From Fomitopsis serialis (taxonomy: Eukaryota > Basidiomycota > Agaricomycetes > Polyporales > Fomitopsidaceae): 64,000 nt of DNA. The stretch is from assembly GCF_022376445.1 (NCBI RefSeq), contig NW_025954976.1:124001-188000 (forward strand). Reading direction: 5' to 3'. Positions 59,678-64,000 of the stretch are shown one piece after another. The notes beneath the pieces are model-generated. The model searched no databases and had not been told where the DNA came from. It saw only the letters and a program-made list of their open reading frames with translations. The first letter of the stretch is position 1, and every line of letters starts with the position of its first letter. The translations under genes and the position numbers were made by a program.

Positions 59678-62600
59678 CTACACTGAGAGAGCGACATTGC
59701 TGTAGAGGACCGTGAACAGATCAGCAGGGAGTGCTGCTTGTCGTAGGCAATCAAACAAACTGACTCGCAAGTTGTCTGGTAGCTCGCCAGCCGCGCGTGC
59801 ATCGTCTGCAAGGAAGGAGAATATAGCGGAGAAAGTGTGGAGAAGCTTTTGATCTAGCGTAGATACAGCCTGTAACAAGAAAGCGATGCGATCCGCAAGG
59901 GCCTGGGATGTCAAGTCGTCTGCGTCGAAGGCGAAGTCGGCTTGCACGAAGCCGGATGTATGCCCTTCCTCACGGTGAAGCGAGGCGAAATGACATGCAG
60001 TAACGCAAGCAATGCGACACATATCATCAAGTTCGTAACTCGTTCTCTTGTCCCGACGCATGTGTTCCCAGACACATACTACGATCCCCAGCGTGGTGTG
60101 GACGACGTGCTTGCGGTTGGTGTCGCGACGATACGTGCTGAGGTATGCCGATATCCGTACCAATACTTGAAGAATACGGACTGGCCACGCGGACGCGTCT
60201 GGCTTGAGCGCGAAATCGGCGGGAAACTGTTCAGAGGGTACAGGCAATTCATCGAGGAAACCCTGCAGGAAGGATGGATACTTCTCTACGAATGCCCTGG
60301 TCAACGGTTGGATACCATCCCCTTGGGAGGGTGCGTGCCACTCCGGCTGTCCGTGCGCAAGCAACGTCTCCATCAAGACGAGGGTAGCATAAAGGGAAGC
60401 ACAGTAGCCAGAACGCGTCGTGAGTAGCTCTGGAAGTGCCTTTGCGAAGGCCGTCTTTGTCTTCCATGCGTGAACCCGGGGAATGAGGGCATCGCGAGGA
60501 ACGAAAGAAAGTAGGACAGGCTTCGACATCAACCATATCCCCCAGCAAAATTGCCATAGTGCAGAGGAGTCGAGGCGGGGACCCGCGAGGATAATCTCCG
60601 CCAGCAACTCCAGCGTGTGCGAGGCATGGAGCCGTGTCTCGGCCGCTTGCCCGCCGTCCGGTCTCCGTAACTCCAGCGTGCCGAGAGCTATGCGTCGTTT
60701 TATGCCAAGGCATATCACTGTGTTGACGAGGAATCCGAGGTGTTCAATACGGACGCGGGCCAATTCTTCTTTGTCTAATAGGCAGCGCATGAAGAGACGC
60801 ACACGCGCCTCCGGGTTGCCCGCGCCGGCCCATGTCAAGTAGTCTTTATAGAGCCTTAGCCTCAAGATGCACGCAACGAGAACTGTATCTTCGTCTCCGA
60901 TGAGCGACAGGTCGGCGATGCGTTTGAAAACCATGGAAGGAAGTGACCACGTGTCGACCGAGACCCGACTGGGATATTCTCGATATGAGCGAATGAACGC
61001 ATATCGTTCTCGTCAGCCTCGGTCAGCAGCTGGGTGAGCATGATCGACTGTTCCAGCATCCTCGCCTTGTCCGCAGGATATAGACGAGGGGATCGATCCT
61101 TGTAGGCAACTCGCATGTGGCTGAGCGGTCGAGATAGGAGTAGGGCGCCAGTATCCATGAATAGGTGTCTGTGTTGGAGGAGGGGAGGGAAGCGGCAGAG
61201 TTCTCCGGCAAGCAGTTGAGAGTCGTCCTCTTGATAGGACATCAACAGGCCAGCAAGGACTTGGGCATCTATCTGGTCGCAGTTGCGATATAAATATTGT
61301 CTCCCAGAGACGCGGAGCCGTAAAACGGCCCAACAGCTGTGTGAATGCTGCCTTCATCTCCCCACGGATGTCGGAGTAGTTGCGTTCGGGTTGCAATGGT
61401 GAATTGTCAGACACCAGCCGTATATACCGAGATGTATCCGGGTCGACGCCTGCCATCTCTCGCTGCGAAACTTCGGAATCGTCCTGATCGCCACTGCGCT
61501 GCCGCCTGCAACACCCGTCAAACAGGCCTATACCGCCTGCGAGCTTGAAGCGAAACGTGTAGAGCACAGCGAGGATTTCCACCAAGGGCGAGACGACGGC
61601 CTTCGTCATTGCCGCTGTCACGGATGTCTTGTAGGGACTACGAAAGTCGATGACCGATATGGCGTGTGTAGCGACGTAGATGATACAGTGACGGCCATGA
61701 GGCTCCCCGCCAGAATCGCGACAGTGGTATTGATGGACTGCAGGAACACGGCCAGCCTGCGAAAACACAGCAGCGAGACGTGGAGCAAGGCTGGCAGCCA
61801 CGAAAGCACGGAGGAGAGCTTCCACCTCTGGCGAATCTCGCGGCGGAAGTGGCGCTGGCGCCCCTTCATCTCGAGCGTCGGCTCCCAATCCTCGCTGAGA
61901 TTGAAGAGCCATTGTTTGGCCAAGATGGCGAGGAATGCTGTCGATATGCTGATTACCAAGCTTGCGAACCAGAGGGCGTTAATGCATACGTCGGAATGGC
62001 TGGGCTGGAAGTTCGCGGGGCGCTAGAAGGGGGTGTCTGATGCGAAGAGCTATCGTTGGACTGTAGGGTCGCAAGTATTCGTTGTAGGAGATCAACGGAA
62101 GCAGCATTTGGGTCGGCCTGCAAGTTCTGGTACGACTCGACCACGAAGGCAGCGAGCACAGCTGAGAATAGGGCCGCCTGTACACGTCGACACATGCGCG
62201 TAAGTATCAGAGCTCGGGACCATTCCCAGGATCAGCTCACGAAGAGTATGAGGTTGTCCATCTGCAGGTTCCAGGCCTTGAAGAAATGGTCGTCCGCCTG
62301 AGACGCTTGATCCACGTACAGTCTCCATACTTCCTTGCTTAATCCAGACTTACGACTGGTCAGCGTACTGATGCAAGAGGGGGGAGAGTTCTCTCACCGA
62401 AGCGGGCTCGACGCCAGGATCGGGTATCTAGATAATATATGCGCCCTCAGTATAGGCGACAACGTTCAGACGCAGCCCAAGCTTCTCACCTGTCCTAGAC
62501 GACTCATATTCGGTGCCTGCTCAACGTCCGATAGCTCCTCGCGCGACTGCCACAGCTCATAGTAAGGTTCTAGCAGCGTCCACAGACTAAATCCTGGCTC

Positions 62601-62765
62601 AATACTCACCTCGCTCTCTGAGTGTGCATAGCTTCGGCTCAGCGGTAGCGGGTACCTGAGGGCTTCTGGACGTGTTGACAAGTAGGAAACCGCGCATACA
62701 GTCATCGGAGGTTTTACAGCTTGAATCTCGGATCCCACCGGTCCTATGGCGTTGCGTGCGCCCAA
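59678..62765 (-). CDS. DUF6535 membrane protein, two frame breaks
   Basis: Basidiomycete-specific membrane protein family of unknown function. On the minus strand the N-terminal exons give EPGFSLWTLLEPYYELWQSR and LYVDQASQADDHFFKAWNLQ. The DUF6535 core follows: AALFSAVLAAFVVESYQNLQ (first helix), DPNAASVDLLQRI, LVISISTAFLAILAKQWLFN, SVLSWLPALLHVSLLCFRRL, SINTTVAILAGSLMAVTVS. A long helical C-terminal half runs to LPADLFTVLYSNVALSV at 59678. The frame breaks near 61290-61330 (between LGRFTAPRL and the downstream IDAQVLAGLLMSYQEDD) and near 61010. At the second site one added G in GACGAGAACGA rejoins LLTEAD to ERYAFIRSYREYPSR. Because of these breaks the start (62765 chosen) and exon limits are approximate. 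Confidence 0.72.
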
Positions 62766-63247
62766 GCACTACCACAGTGTCAGTCGATGTCAAGAGTGTC
62801 ACATACACAGATGCTCACGCACCGCCACCCTTGGTCAGCTGTACACGACAGCTCATGCGTTGCACTTTTTCTATACTTGTTCGACGCGCATAAAGCATCG
62901 CACAGTTGTCACTAGAAGACGGTAGGTATGTAGTAGAAGCAGCTCAAGTCAGAGGACCTTGCGATTCAATAGTTCGGCGCTTGTTTGCCTTTTGTTATCA
63001 ACAGTCGAAGCTAACTGGACTGCCTCGGCACAACCCCCAACACAGGCGACCGTTCTTCGATTAAGACGAATGAGTTGATACAATTGCTATGCGAACATGT
63101 TCAAATAATGATACACTAGGCAGTGACGACCAGGCGACGACGACGACGGAAAGTCGTCCGAAGGATCATATGCTTCTACCAGTAGCTCAACAGGCTCAAC
63201 ACCCACCGCGGTACATACCCGGACCATCACAGGCACCAGCACCGCAT

Positions 63248-64000
63248 CTACTTCGCGCCATACGCCTTGCTGAAGATCTTGCCGTCCTTGACGATCGTGT
63301 CCTCCGGCCTCTGCGCCTTGCTCTTGAAGTAGTTCTCCAAGATTGCTTCGTGCCCGCGGCGTAGCGCGCCTGCGCGTCGAGCGTCGTGCCCGAGTAGTGC
63401 GGCGTCATGCCGTTGCCGCCCCCGAGCGGGTTCTTCATCTGCCGCCACGGGTGGTCCTTCGGCGCCGGCTGCACGTTCCACACGTCGCCCGCGTACCCGG
63501 CGAGCTGCCCGCTCTTGAGCGCGGCCGCCACCGCGTCGGCGTCGCAGATCGCGCCACGCGCGGTGTTGACGAGGTATGCGCCCTACGGAGGGATGGGTCA
63601 GAAAAACTCGAATGTATGCGTGTCACTTGTAACCGCACCTTTTTGAAGTGCTTGAGCAGGTCAGCGTTCACCAGGCCACGCGTGCCCTCGTGGAGGGGGG
63701 CGTTGACGGTGACGACGTCACACTGCGAGACCATGTCCTTGAGGTCCGCGACCCGGCGCGCGCGCACCTTCTTCTCCGCCTCCGCCGGGAGACTCGCGAA
63801 GTCGTAGTACAGGTGCTCCTTGGTGTCGAACGGCACGAGACGCTCGAGTACGCGGTAGCCAATGCGGCCTGCGCCGATCGTGCCGACGACCTTGCCCTCG
63901 AGGTCGAACGCGGCGCGCGCGATGTCGGACACCTGCCAGTCGCCGCGCTCGATCATCTCGTGCGCGGGCACGAAGTTGCGCACGAGGAGCAGGATGTCCA
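63248..64000 (-). CDS. NAD-dependent formate dehydrogenase, N-terminal part beyond the window
   Basis: Oxidises formate to CO2 with NAD+, the last step of methanol, oxalate and C1 breakdown in wood-decay fungi. Visible on the minus strand: [20 protein letters not shown], the Rossmann motif [53 protein letters not shown], then after a short intron (63641-63582) [18 protein letters not shown] with the conserved Arg. [18 protein letters not shown] and the catalytic His motif [20 protein letters not shown] follow. Near 63345-63349 the frame breaks: one added G after GGCACGAAG restores [19 protein letters not shown] and a C-terminus ending in SKAYGAK, stop 63248-63250. Without it the frame runs on into unrelated Arg-rich sequence. 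The catalytic core before the break is normal, so I treat the gene as functional with a sequence error. Confidence 0.93.

Noticed and set aside
61013..61912. Long minus-strand frame of 299 codons taken as a separate gene
   Set aside because: Its first part is out of frame with the DUF6535 helices and its middle belongs to the DUF6535 gene; it is a chance joining of frames.

Overview
The window is nuclear DNA from a basidiomycete fungus, most likely an agaricomycete and possibly a polypore. Genes are split by many GT-AG introns of about 50-65 bp, coding sequence is GC-rich, and several proteins carry domains largely restricted to basidiomycetes (DUF6534, DUF6535, DUF6593, and a TKL-type kinase of the kind expanded in mushrooms). 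The aspartic peptidase at 1.6-3.3 kb closely resembles polyporopepsins. This assignment rests on protein resemblance and gene structure read by eye; no search was run.

Layout. 1-3.3 kb: two convergent secreted aspartic peptidases. 5.4-10.9 kb: CTF18 (replication clamp loader) and CLP1 (pre-mRNA 3'-end processing). 11.1-12.3 kb: an unrecognised protein. 12.8-15.5 kb: an external mitochondrial NADH dehydrogenase with EF-hands. 16.0-27.2 kb: five head-to-tail copies (A-E) of one F-box protein family, interrupted by a 1,164-bp foldback element and followed by a 551-bp MITE-like element. 28.3-33.2 kb: S-adenosylmethionine synthetase and a myotubularin-type phosphoinositide phosphatase, both on the minus strand. 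33.4-34.7 kb: a sixth, broken F-box copy (F). 35.2-35.9 kb: a Cys/His-rich protein. 38.7-41.6 kb: an MFS transporter of the Dal5/ACS type. 42.0-43.8 kb: an aromatic aminotransferase. 43.8-48.7 kb: a gene-poor stretch. 48.7-51.7 kb: DUF6534 and DUF6593 proteins. 52.8-55.5 kb: an acyl-CoA ligase ending in a peroxisomal signal. 55.8-59.3 kb: a kinase with two SAP-like motifs. 59.7-62.8 kb: a DUF6535 protein. 63.2 kb to the end: NAD-dependent formate dehydrogenase, cut by the window edge.

Most genes are independent housekeeping or accessory genes; there is no biosynthetic cluster. The parts with the most unexplained biology are the tandem F-box array with its two small transposon-like insertions and frame-preserving introns, and the kinase whose usual beta-3 lysine is absent while a lysine sits in the glycine-rich loop, as in WNK kinases. 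Many genes, including conserved housekeeping ones, have single-base frame breaks. Most are explained by one base missing from a short homopolymer, which suggests residual sequencing error rather than widespread gene decay.
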